Shown: positions 35,275 through 42,849 of the stretch, piece after piece
Layout of the letters: every line of letters starts with the position of its first letter
How positions within the stretch are numbered: position 1 is the stretch's first letter
Assembly: GCF_045207655.1 (NCBI RefSeq)
Contig: NZ_CP108784.1
Span: forward strand, 310,001-374,000
Direction: 5' to 3'
Source of the DNA: Embleya sp045207655
GTDB taxonomy: Bacteria > Actinomycetota > Actinomycetes > Streptomycetales > Streptomycetaceae
Length of the DNA stretch: 64,000 nt
The notes under the pieces: generated by a model
What the model saw: only the letters and a program-made list of their open reading frames with translations
Databases searched by the model: none
What the model was told of the DNA's origin: nothing
Made by a program: the position numbers and the translations under genes

Positions 35275-36876
35275 TCATGTCGCCAGGGCACGCGCATGCA
35301 CCTTTTCGACCGCCTTGCGCGCCGACACCATCGAACCGTGCTGCCAGCCCAGCATGTTGCTGAGCCAGTCGCCGGCGTAGAACACCCGTCCGGTCGGCTC
35401 GGTGAGCGGCCGGAATCGCGGCGTGTTGACCACGCCGTTGTTCTGCGTGTCGGCCGGCTGCCAGCCGCCCTCGACGAACGGTTCGAGGCCCCACATGACC
35501 GACAGCGAACTCGCCAGCTCCGTACGGGCCTTCGAACCGTGAACCCGGACGTTGCGGTTCACCGCCTCGGCCGACCGTTGGGCGGGCGGCAGCGACTCGA
35601 TCGTGGTCTCCGCGCGCTCGAAGTAGGCCACCATCACCCCGCGTTCGCCGCGGTAGTCCGACGAGGGGTACCACAACGACCCGTCCTCACCGTAGGAGGT
35701 GATGCCGCCGTGGATCGCGAAGTCGTCCTCCCACCACCGACTGCGGTACTCCAGGCCGATCTTGCCGGGAAACTCCGCCAGGAAGCCCCCCAGCAGAGCG
35801 GTCGCCTCGGCGGGCAGTCCGGCGATGCGCGCGGCCACCCGCGGAGGCGTGGTCACGATGCAGTACTCGACGTCGAGCACGCCGCTCGCGGACCCGCGAT
35901 ACGACAGTCGCATCCCGTTCGGGCCGTCGGTGATCGAGGTGACCTCGATGCCGCAGCGAATGCGCCCGCGACCGATGTGGTCGGCCAGGGCCTCGACGAT
36001 GCGGTCCATGCCGCCGACCGGCTGGAACAGCGTCGACGCCATGTCGAACCCGGCGTCGAGGTACCAGTGCCGCGTCAACTGCTCGGTGAACACCCGGTCC
36101 AGCGAACCCCGCGGTGGCAGCGGCACACCGGGCGATCCGGCGGCGCCGGGGTTCACCGCGAATCCGCGCCGGCGCGGGTCGTTCCGGCGGGCCAGATCGT
36201 CGCCGAGGTCGCCCATCGTCTTCAGGAAGCCCAGCAGACGTTCCTTGTCGGCCGCGCTCAGCTCGCGATCGAGCGCACCCTGGTCGGTCACCTTGGCCAA
36301 CAACTCGGCGACCACGCCGTACGCATCCGCCTGCGCGGTCTGGAACCGCGGCTGGTCGGACGCCTTCGGGTTGAACACGAAGGTGTTCGTGTTCGATATC
36401 GCGAACACCTCCAGGGGCACCCCCAACTCGCGGCAGTAGTCGGTGCTGACCGACCACTGCGGCAACATCGCCGGCCCGGCGTTGAAGTACTGACCGGGCG
36501 CGAAACCCGCCCGCTGCGTCGCGCCCTTGATGTCGGTCAGCGTGTCACCGCCACGCACCGTGAGGCTGCGCCCGCCGATCCGCGGGCGGGCGTCCAGCAC
36601 GGTCACGTCGTGGCCGGCCTTGCACAGTTCGTACGCGGCGGTCAGCCCGGCCACCCCGGCGCCGACCACCGCCACGCGCGCCGGACGACGGCCGGTGAGC
36701 GTGAAGTCGGACGCGCGCGGCGCGCGGAAGGGCGGCGTCGCGGCGCTCGCCGACGACGGCGCGAGACCGAGCGCGCCCATCGCGGACAGCGCCGCCCCGG
36801 CGCCGCCCACCGCGCCCACGGTCTGCAGGAATCCGCGGCGGCTGGTCGGCCGGCCGAACCCTCGGGAATCGCTCAT
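35275..36876 (-). CDS. Tat-exported flavin amine oxidase (MAO/L-amino-acid-oxidase type)
   Basis: This 533-residue flavoenzyme starts with a twin-arginine signal (TSRRGFLQTVGAVGGAGAAL), so it should be exported folded with FAD. The dinucleotide-binding motif is VAVVGAGVAGLTAAYELCKA with the acidic end VLDARPRIGGRS. The C-terminal FAD motif is RVFYAGDWLSNMLGWQHGSM, typical of amine oxidases. It oxidises an amine or amino acid to an imine, releasing ammonia, aldehyde or keto acid and hydrogen peroxide. ATG 36876 has GAGGAG upstream. It is divergent from a TetR gene, with a shared operator between. PuuB, the oxidase of the gamma-glutamyl pathway, is of another family, but a link to the amine cluster at 38.8 kb is possible. 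Confidence 0.88.
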   Translation of the reverse strand: MSDSRGFGRPTSRRGFLQTVGAVGGAGAALSAMGALGLAPSSASAATPPFRAPRASDFTLTGRRPARVAVVGAGVAGLTAAYELCKAGHDVTVLDARPRIGGRSLTVRGGDTLTDIKGATQRAGFAPGQYFNAGPAMLPQWSVSTDYCRELGVPLEVFAISNTNTFVFNPKASDQPRFQTAQADAYGVVAELLAKVTDQGALDRELSAADKERLLGFLKTMGDLGDDLARRNDPRRRGFAVNPGAAGSPGVPLPPRGSLDRVFTEQLTRHWYLDAGFDMASTLFQPVGGMDRIVEALADHIGRGRIRCGIEVTSITDGPNGMRLSYRGSASGVLDVEYCIVTTPPRVAARIAGLPAEATALLGGFLAEFPGKIGLEYRSRWWEDDFAIHGGITSYGEDGSLWYPSSDYRGERGVMVAYFERAETTIESLPPAQRSAEAVNRNVRVHGSKARTELASSLSVMWGLEPFVEGGWQPADTQNNGVVNTPRFRPLTEPTGRVFYAGDWLSNMLGWQHGSMVSARKAVEKVHARALAT

Positions 36877-36931
36877 GTACGTCTCTCCTCTGGAACGAAG
36901 GCGTCGATGATCGGACGAGCCCACCGATTCA

Positions 36932-36951
36932 TAGATCGACTCGTCGGTCTA
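36932..36951. promoter_or_regulatory. TetR-type operator between amine oxidase and tetR
   Basis: TAGATCGACTCGTCGGTCTA sits in the 140-bp divergent promoter between the amine oxidase and the TetR gene. It is overlapped by a TATTAT -10-like box at its right end. It equals the site at 35059-35078 except for one central base. Confidence 0.78.
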
Positions 36952-37016
36952 TTATTAGTGCAGCACGCCCACGACACGTCAACTTCCACGAGCCGCCACG
37001 GGAGAGCAAGAACACC

Positions 37017-37619
37017 ATGCGCACGGTCGATCCCGTCAAACACGCCGCGCAGCGCCGCCGGATCCTGGACGCCGCCGCGGCCTGCTTCGCCGAAAAGGGC
37101 TTCCACGGCACCCGCACGGCCGACATTTGCGCACGCGCGGGCATGAGCCCCGGAAACCTCTTCCACTACTTCCCGAGCAAACACGCCATCATCATCGCGA
37201 TCCTCGAACAGGAAGACCTCGACACCGCGGCCTACCTCACCGAACTGATGCACGTCGAGGACGCGTTGGCCGCACTGTTCGCCCTGATCGACGTGGTGGT
37301 GAGCCTCGCGGCCGACCCCGCCTACACCGATCTGGTCCTCGACACCGCCGCCGAGGCCAAGCGGGACCAGGGCATCGCCGCGCTGCTCGCCCGCAACGAC
37401 CGCCAACTGCGCGCCGGCATCGCCGACCTGCTGCGCCGCGCCGCCGCGGCAGGGCAGATCGACGACACCCTTGACCCGGCCGGGGCCGCGACGTGGGTGG
37501 CCGCCCAGTTCGACGGCCTGTTCGCCCGGGGCGCGACCGATCCGGATTTCGCACCGTTGGACCAGACCCCGATGTTGCACCTCCTGCTGACCCGCTTCCT
37601 GGGGGCGGGGCACGCGTGA
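37017..37619 (+). CDS. TetR/AcrR family regulator
   Basis: This 200-residue regulator has the TetR helix-turn-helix (RRILDAAAACFAEKGFHGTR, ICARAGMSPGNLFHYFPSKH) and a helical ligand domain (FALIDVVVSLAADPAYTDLV, ALLARNDRQLRAGIADLLRR). It is divergent from the amine oxidase. The operator between them recurs in front of the ABC exporter operon, so this protein probably controls itself, the oxidase and the exporter. The following 120 bases contain several GTGAGCCG repeats and no gene. Confidence 0.9.
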   Translation: MRTVDPVKHAAQRRRILDAAAACFAEKGFHGTRTADICARAGMSPGNLFHYFPSKHAIIIAILEQEDLDTAAYLTELMHVEDALAALFALIDVVVSLAADPAYTDLVLDTAAEAKRDQGIAALLARNDRQLRAGIADLLRRAAAAGQIDDTLDPAGAATWVAAQFDGLFARGATDPDFAPLDQTPMLHLLLTRFLGAGHA

Positions 37620-37745
37620 GCCGAACAGGCGTGAGCCGGGCACCCGTGAGCCGGACCCACTCCGGCCGGGCGGGCTCGAGCTGCGCCCGCCCGAGCCGAC
37701 GGCCGCGCACAGCGGGGCCGGGCCGGGCGACGCCGGCCGGTCGCG

Positions 37746-38339
37746 CTACCGGCGCGGGGTGACCGCGTCGACGATGGCGACGACCGCGTCCGAGATCGCG
37801 TCGAGTTCGGGCTCACTCACGCCGTCGGTCCCGGCGGCCAGGTTCTGCATGTACAAGCCGTCGATCGCGCCCACCGTGTAGCGCGCCAGCATCGCGACGT
37901 CCCGCTCCCCCACGTCCACCGCCCGCTCGAGCCGCTCGGCGAACGCGTCGATGAACGCCTGATAGCTCTTGGCCGCGAGGTCCGCCTTGTCCGCGCTGCG
38001 CAGCGCCCACATCAGCAACTCGTACTGGGCGATCGCCAGTTGTCGATCGGCGCGCAGCAGGTGTTGGAAACGCTCGATCAGTGAACGCACGATCTCCCGG
38101 CACGTGTGCGTCTGCGCCGGTTCGGGGCTCGACCCGATGACGAAGGTACGCAGGGCGTCGTCGACCGCCACGTAGATCTCGTCCTTGCCCCGGAAGCCGT
38201 AGTGCAGCGAGGCCAGGTTCACGCCCGCCTCGTCGGCGATCCGCCGGGTGGTCGCGGCGGCGAGCCCGTCCCGGGCGATGACACGGGTGGCCGCCTCGAC
38301 GATGCGCGAGTGCCGTTCCGCCGCCGTCAGGTATCCCAT
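37746..38339 (-). CDS. TetR family regulator, likely controller of the amine cluster
   Basis: This 197-residue regulator starts at ATG 38339 (MGYLTAAERHSRIVEAATRV), directly before its helix-turn-helix (IADEAGVNLASLHYGFRGKD). A longer reading exists but has a low-complexity start. The C-terminal helices (REIVRSLIERFQHLLRADRQ, YTVGAIDGLYMQNLAAG) resemble the TetR_C_6/BetI-like group. It is transcribed away from the ten-gene cluster at 38.8-50.8 kb. The promoter of that cluster is covered by nested palindromes, so this protein is the obvious candidate repressor. Confidence 0.88.
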   Translation of the reverse strand: MGYLTAAERHSRIVEAATRVIARDGLAAATTRRIADEAGVNLASLHYGFRGKDEIYVAVDDALRTFVIGSSPEPAQTHTCREIVRSLIERFQHLLRADRQLAIAQYELLMWALRSADKADLAAKSYQAFIDAFAERLERAVDVGERDVAMLARYTVGAIDGLYMQNLAAGTDGVSEPELDAISDAVVAIVDAVTPRR

Positions 38340-38596
38340 GTCGCCACCATTCGCCCACTGTTCGTCCTGGTCATCGCGCCGAACGAGCGCGACGGCAAGG
38401 CTATCCGGGCGACGACGGACCTCGCGCCCGCCCATGCCGACCGCGCCGCACGCACTCGTGCCGCCGCGGCCGCGCGCACCGTCGACTGCACATCCGCACC
38501 CACCTGCGCCGGCCCGTGCGCACCCGCGCTCCCCCGCGTCCGCCACCCGCCCGGCGGGCGCTGTCGCGTCGCTTCGGCGCCGATCGTACGCACCTA
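38340..38596. other. Space between the TetR gene and the cluster promoter
   Basis: No gene is recognised. It should contain the minus-strand promoter of the TetR gene. No palindrome like that at 38.63 kb was seen here, so autoregulation is not evident. Confidence 0.4.
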
Positions 38597-38625
38597 TTGA
38601 CGGAACCCGGACCCCGACCTAATGT
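38597..38625 (+). promoter_or_regulatory. Sigma-70-type promoter of the amine cluster
   Basis: TTGACG (38597-38602) and TAATGT (38620-38625) are separated by exactly 17 bases. They lie about 180 bases before the first cluster gene and point toward it. The -10 box runs into the palindromic operator, so binding there would block transcription. Confidence 0.7.
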
Positions 38626-38660
38626 CAGTCACCTGACTTGAGTCAGTCGACCGACTGACA
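38623..38660. promoter_or_regulatory. Nested palindromic operator of the amine cluster
   Basis: The outer arms TGTCAGTC (38623-38630) and GACTGACA (38653-38660) enclose CTGACT-TG-AGTCAG (38633-38646) and GTCAGTCG-AC-CGACTGAC (38642-38659). All pairs are perfect. The repeated half-site GTCAGTC suggests cooperative binding of two regulator dimers. Confidence 0.72.
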
Positions 38661-38801
38661 TGAGTGCGACTGCCTCCTCCCACGGCAGCCCGTCGTACGA
38701 GGCACCCCCGCCACCCACCGGTCCGCGCGGATGCCGGCGACTCCCCCTCGTCCGCACAGAGTCCCCCTGCACCTTGGCCGGGGCAGCAGAGAGAAGGCCC
38801 C

Positions 38802-39479
38802 ATGACCGACACCCGAGCGGTGACGGACCCGCGTCCGTCCGCCCCGGACGGCACCGACGAACCACGTCGCCCCGATCCCGTGGTGACCACCGAAGCCGAC
38901 CCGACGCCGATCGTGCGCGCCGTGGCGACCCGCGTGCGGGTGGCCCTGCGCAGCCCCGGCGGCCGCGACGCGCTCCGCCGGCTCCCGGGACCGGACCCGA
39001 TCGCGCTGCGTTCGAGCGTCGACGCCCAGCGTGTGACGCTGACCCGCACCGCCGAGGGCCTGCATCTCGACTCGCATGACCCCGTCGTGCCGACCACGAC
39101 GCTCGACGTCGACCCGTTCGCACTCACCGTGTCGTCCGCGAACGGCGACGCGCTCGCCGTCGAGACCGTCTCGGCCCTGGTGAACCCCGAACCGCCGGCC
39201 CTCGCCGCCGCCACCCGCGACTTCTGGGCGCTGTCCTCCGCGCTGTCCGGCATGCCCGGCCTGGTCCTGCACGCCGTCGACACCGGCGAGGTGGTGCACG
39301 CCGGCCCCCGCGAGCAGCCGTACGAAATCCACGGCAACGATCTCGATCTGCGCCGGTTGATGGCCGGATTCGACTGGCTCGTGCACAGCGTGCGGGCCGG
39401 CAGGTTCGCCATCAATGGAACGCACCGTCAACTGTCCGTGGTCACCGGAGCCTCGATGAAGGCGGTCTACGATGTCTGA
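38802..39479 (+). CDS. Protein of unknown function, first gene of the amine cluster
   Basis: This 225-residue soluble protein has a disordered charged N-terminus (about 1-35) and then a mixed alpha/beta domain: TPIVRAVATRVRVALRSPGG, HDPVVPTTTLDVDPFALTVS, RDFWALSSALSGMPGLVLHA, DLDLRRLMAGFDWLVHSVRA and INGTHRQLSVVTGASMKAVY. I do not recognise the fold or a catalytic motif. A good ribosome site (GAAGG) precedes ATG 38802. The stop overlaps the start of the synthetase gene by eight bases, so the two products are probably needed together. It could be a subunit, a carrier or a substrate-binding partner of the ligase. Confidence 0.72.
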   Translation: MTDTRAVTDPRPSAPDGTDEPRRPDPVVTTEADPTPIVRAVATRVRVALRSPGGRDALRRLPGPDPIALRSSVDAQRVTLTRTAEGLHLDSHDPVVPTTTLDVDPFALTVSSANGDALAVETVSALVNPEPPALAAATRDFWALSSALSGMPGLVLHAVDTGEVVHAGPREQPYEIHGNDLDLRRLMAGFDWLVHSVRAGRFAINGTHRQLSVVTGASMKAVYDV

Positions 39480-40851
39480 CTCCCCCACCGTCGCCGAGCG
39501 GATCGACGCCGACCGCGTGCGGGTGGTCCGCGCGCAGACGGTGACCCTGGACGGCGTGCTCGTCGGCAAGCACCTGTCGCCGCGGAAGTTCACCTCCGGA
39601 GCCGAGTCCGGGTGGGGCTTCGCCGACGTCGCCCTCGCCGTCGACCTGGCCAACAGCGCCCAACTCGGCTTCGATTTCGGCGACTGGCGCGGCGAGATGC
39701 GCGACGTGATCCTCAAGCCCGATCTCGACACCCTCACCCCGGATCCGGCCCTACCCGGACTCGCGTCGGTGATGTGCGATCTCGTCGACCGCACCGGCGC
39801 TCCGCTCCCCGTGTGCTCACGCTCCACGCTCAAGCGGGTGATCGGCGAACTCGCCGCGCTGGGCTACACCGGCAGGGCCGCCGTCGAGATCGAGGCGACC
39901 GTGTTCGAGGAATCCGTCGATCGAGCCAGGGCGCAGGGCTTCAAGGACCTGCATCCCCTCGGCGGCACCCACGGAGGCATCTACCTGCTCAGCCGCTCCG
40001 CGGACTTCACCACGCTGCTGGACGCGATGGCCGCGCGGATGGACGAGGCCGGTATCCCGTGGGAGGGCTGGGCCGACGAATCCGCGCACGGCCAGATCGA
40101 GATCAATCTGCCGCCCACCGACCTGCTCACCGCGGCCGACCTGTACGTGCGGACCAAGCAGGTGATGCGCGAGGTCGCCTACGAACACGGGCGCACCGTC
40201 ACGTTCATGGCCCGCTGGTCGCCGGACCAGTTCGGTCAGGGCGCGCACATCAACCTCTCCCTGCAACGGGACGGCGACGATGTCTTCGTCGACCCCGCCT
40301 CGCCCGGGCAACCGTCCGAGACGATGCGGCACTTCATCGGCGGTGTGCTGCGCACACTGCCCGCCGCGAGTTCCTTCCAATACCCGACGGTCAACTCCTA
40401 CCGGCGGATCGTCGAGTTCGACGGACCGCCGACGACCGCGACGTGGGGCGTGGACAACAAGAGCACCGCGGTACGCGCGATCTGCGGCTCCGCGAAGCTG
40501 ACCCGCGTCGAGTACCGGGTGCCGTCCGCCGACGTCAACATCCACCTGGCGATGGCCGCGTTCCTCGCCGGCGGCATCCTCGGGCTGCGCGAGCGCGTCG
40601 ACCCCGGCCCGGCCTGCACCGTCATGGCCTGGGGCCTGCCCCCGGGCGCCCCGCGGCTGCCGGCCACGCTGTCGCAGGCCGTCGCGGCCCTGGCCGCGGA
40701 CACCGAGCTCACCGCGATCCTGGGCGCCGAGTTGGTGAACTACTGGATCGGCACCCGCCGTTGGGAGTGGTTCCAGTTCCACACCACCGGAGGAGACCCC
40801 GAGGCCGGCGTCTCGGACTGGGAACTCGAGCGCTACTTCGAACACGTATGA
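39472..40851 (+). CDS. Glutamine-synthetase-like ligase (PuuA/GlnA3/aniline-type gamma-glutamylation)
   Basis: This 459-residue protein has the glutamine synthetase catalytic domain. The metal-binding Glu pair is in AAVEIEATVFEES. Further metal or ammonia-site residues lie in ADESAHGQIEINL, the ATP-site His is in GQGAHINLSL and the Arg/Glu region is KLTRVEYRVPSADVNIHLAM. True glutamine synthetases have HGTAGQCE-like and HCHQSL-like motifs. The changes here match enzymes that join glutamate to amines other than ammonia, such as PuuA, GlnA3/GlnA4 and the aniline and isopropylamine ligases. ATG 39472 overlaps the previous stop. The PuuD-like hydrolase and aldehyde dehydrogenase downstream support a gamma-glutamyl-amide pathway. 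The amine is unknown. Confidence 0.87.
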   Translation: MSDSPTVAERIDADRVRVVRAQTVTLDGVLVGKHLSPRKFTSGAESGWGFADVALAVDLANSAQLGFDFGDWRGEMRDVILKPDLDTLTPDPALPGLASVMCDLVDRTGAPLPVCSRSTLKRVIGELAALGYTGRAAVEIEATVFEESVDRARAQGFKDLHPLGGTHGGIYLLSRSADFTTLLDAMAARMDEAGIPWEGWADESAHGQIEINLPPTDLLTAADLYVRTKQVMREVAYEHGRTVTFMARWSPDQFGQGAHINLSLQRDGDDVFVDPASPGQPSETMRHFIGGVLRTLPAASSFQYPTVNSYRRIVEFDGPPTTATWGVDNKSTAVRAICGSAKLTRVEYRVPSADVNIHLAMAAFLAGGILGLRERVDPGPACTVMAWGLPPGAPRLPATLSQAVAALAADTELTAILGAELVNYWIGTRRWEWFQFHTTGGDPEAGVSDWELERYFEHV

Positions 40852-40874
40852 CGCCACGCAAGGGAGGAACCCCG

Positions 40875-41960
40875 ATGAGGGCCGCAGTACTCAACGCCGC
40901 CCCCGGCCGGCTCGAGTTCGAAGACCTCGACCTCGACGCGCCCGGTCCCCGGGAGGTCCTGGTCCGCACGGCGGCGGTCGGCCTGTGCCACAGCGACCTG
41001 CAGTACCTCGACGCGCACTGGCCGACGACCCTGCCCGAGGTCCTGGGACACGAGGCATCCGGCGTCGTCGAGGCGGTGGGCGCACAGGTCACCGCCACCG
41101 TCCCGGGAGACCACGTGGTCGCCTGCCTGACGGCCTTCTGCGGGCGGTGCCGATACTGCCTCGACGGCCGGCTCACGCTCTGCGTGGACCACTCCCGCCT
41201 GCGCACCCGGCCGCGCCCGGCACTGCTGAACCGCCACGGCGCCGAGGTCGGCAGGATGGGCGGCATCGGCGCCTTCGCCGAACGCATGCTCGTGCACGAG
41301 AACAGCGTGGTGCCCATCGACCGCGCCGTCCCGCTCGACCGAGCCTGCCTGTTGGGCTGCGCCGTGATCACCGGCGTCGGAGCCGTGTGGCACAGCGCTC
41401 GCGTGCGCCCCGGGTCGACCGTGGCCGTGCTCGGGTGCGGAGGCGTGGGGCTGGCCGCCGTGCAGGGCGCCCGGCTGGCCGGCGCGACCGCGATCATCGC
41501 GGTCGACATCGACGAACACAGCCTGGCCCAGGCCCGGTTGCTCGGCGCCACCGCGTCCGTGGACGCGACGGCCGAGGACGCCGTGGAGGCGGTCCGGCGG
41601 CTGTCGTCGGGCGGCGTCGACCACGCCTTCGAGGCCATCGGGCGGCGCGCCACCGTCGAGCAGGCGTTCGCGATGCTCGCCCGCGGCGGTGTCGCAACGG
41701 TGCTGGGCATGGTGCCCGACGATCAACCACTGCGCATCACCGCGTCGGAGCTGTTCCTGCACGAGAAGCGGTTGCAGGGCTCGCTCCTGGGCTCCAATCG
41801 TTTCCCCGCCGACATCCCGCGGCTCGCCGAGCTGTACCGGCAGGGGCGCCTCGAACTCGACGCGATGATCTCGCAGCGGATCGGCTTCGACGACCTCGAA
41901 TCGGGCCTGGCGTCGCTGCGCGCGGGAGGGGTGAACCGTGTCATCGTGGAATTCGGCTGA
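40875..41960 (+). CDS. Zinc-dependent alcohol dehydrogenase
   Basis: This 361-residue medium-chain dehydrogenase has catalytic zinc ligands in VGLCHSDLQY and LGHEASGVVEAVG. The structural zinc Cys cluster is CGRCRYC with the later TLC. The Rossmann fold is VAVLGCGGVGLAAVQGARLA with the NAD-selective Asp in IAVDIDEHS. It should interconvert an alcohol and an aldehyde or ketone with NAD. GGGAGGAAC precedes ATG 40875. It stands between ligase and hydrolase genes and upstream of an aldehyde dehydrogenase, which suggests oxidation of the side chain of a glutamylated amino-alcohol in two steps. The reverse reduction cannot be excluded. Confidence 0.92.
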   Translation: MRAAVLNAAPGRLEFEDLDLDAPGPREVLVRTAAVGLCHSDLQYLDAHWPTTLPEVLGHEASGVVEAVGAQVTATVPGDHVVACLTAFCGRCRYCLDGRLTLCVDHSRLRTRPRPALLNRHGAEVGRMGGIGAFAERMLVHENSVVPIDRAVPLDRACLLGCAVITGVGAVWHSARVRPGSTVAVLGCGGVGLAAVQGARLAGATAIIAVDIDEHSLAQARLLGATASVDATAEDAVEAVRRLSSGGVDHAFEAIGRRATVEQAFAMLARGGVATVLGMVPDDQPLRITASELFLHEKRLQGSLLGSNRFPADIPRLAELYRQGRLELDAMISQRIGFDDLESGLASLRAGGVNRVIVEFG

Positions 41961-42849
41961 CCGGCCGCGCCGGCCGCTGATCGCGATCACCGGTCGGCGG
42001 GCGAACGCCGGCCGGCTCTACGTCGAACCCCGCTACCGCACGCGCGAGTTCGACATGCACTACGCGGACTTCGCGACGCGCCTGGACGAACAGGGCGCCA
42101 TCCCGGTGCAGTTGCCCTACGAGGCGATCGGCCCGGACCTGGTCGAGCGGCTGGACGCCCTCGTGCTCTCCGGCGGCCAGGACGTACACCCCACCACGTT
42201 GAACCTCGACACCCCGGCGACCGATCCGGACGGCGACCCGCGCCGGGACCGGCACGAGATCGCGTTGATCACGTGCGCGATGGAACTGGGCACACCGCTG
42301 CTCGGCATCTGCCGCGGACTGCAGATCCTCAACGTCGCCCTCGGCGGCACGCTGATCGCCGATCTCGACACCACCACGATCGACCACCGCTCACCCGGGG
42401 CGCAGGTGGCCGACGAGACCCACGACGTGCGCTTTGCCGCCGGATCGACCGTGTTCGACATCTTCGGCGAGGGCACCCGGGTGAATTCGCTGCACCACCA
42501 GGCCGTGCACCGGCTCGGCACGGGACTGGCCGCCACCGGCTGGGCGCCCGACGGCGTCGTGGAGGCCGTCGAACTGCCCGGCGCACCGGTGCTGGGCGTG
42601 CAGTGGCATCCGGAATGGCGCGCGCACGATCCGATCTTCGCCTGGCTCGTGCGCGCGGCCTCCGCACACGCGGCTTCCCGCCACGCCGCTTCCGCGCACG
42701 CGGTCTCGCACCACGCGGCCTCCGCGCACGCGGTCTCGCACCACGCCGCTTCCGCGCACGCAGCCTCGCACGACGCGGACTCTCGCCGCCCGGACCCCGC
42801 TCACACGACCCCCGCACGAGAGGAGGTGAAGCTCGATGGAGTTGCGTGA
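41938..42849 (+). CDS. Gamma-glutamyl-amide hydrolase (peptidase C26, PuuD-like) with a repeat tail
   Basis: This 303-residue class I glutamine-amidotransferase-like hydrolase has the Cys nucleophile in GICRGLQILNVALGG and the His-Glu pair in GVQWHPEWRAHD. GGQDVHP and VNSLHHQAV fit PuuD rather than folate hydrolases. It should free the product from its gamma-glutamyl group at the end of the pathway. The GTG start lies inside the previous gene. After residue 239 a 10-residue unit (AASAHAVSHH) is repeated four times in a histidine-rich tail that is not part of the family. It may bind metal or serve as a flexible linker. Confidence 0.88.
   Translation: MSSWNSADRPRRPLIAITGRRANAGRLYVEPRYRTREFDMHYADFATRLDEQGAIPVQLPYEAIGPDLVERLDALVLSGGQDVHPTTLNLDTPATDPDGDPRRDRHEIALITCAMELGTPLLGICRGLQILNVALGGTLIADLDTTTIDHRSPGAQVADETHDVRFAAGSTVFDIFGEGTRVNSLHHQAVHRLGTGLAATGWAPDGVVEAVELPGAPVLGVQWHPEWRAHDPIFAWLVRAASAHAASRHAASAHAVSHHAASAHAVSHHAASAHAASHDADSRRPDPAHTTPAREEVKLDGVA
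42655..42774 (+). repeat. Four 30-bp repeats encoding a His/Ala-rich tail
   Basis: Four in-frame copies of a 30-base unit encode AASAHAASRH, AASAHAVSHH, AASAHAVSHH and AASAHAASHD at the end of the C26 hydrolase gene. The copies differ at a few third positions, so they are not a recent expansion only. Confidence 0.85.

Noticed and set aside
37620..37745. GTGAGCCG repeats between the two TetR genes, possibly a CRISPR-like array
   Set aside because: The repeats are short and irregularly spaced, with no spacers of constant length and no cas genes nearby.
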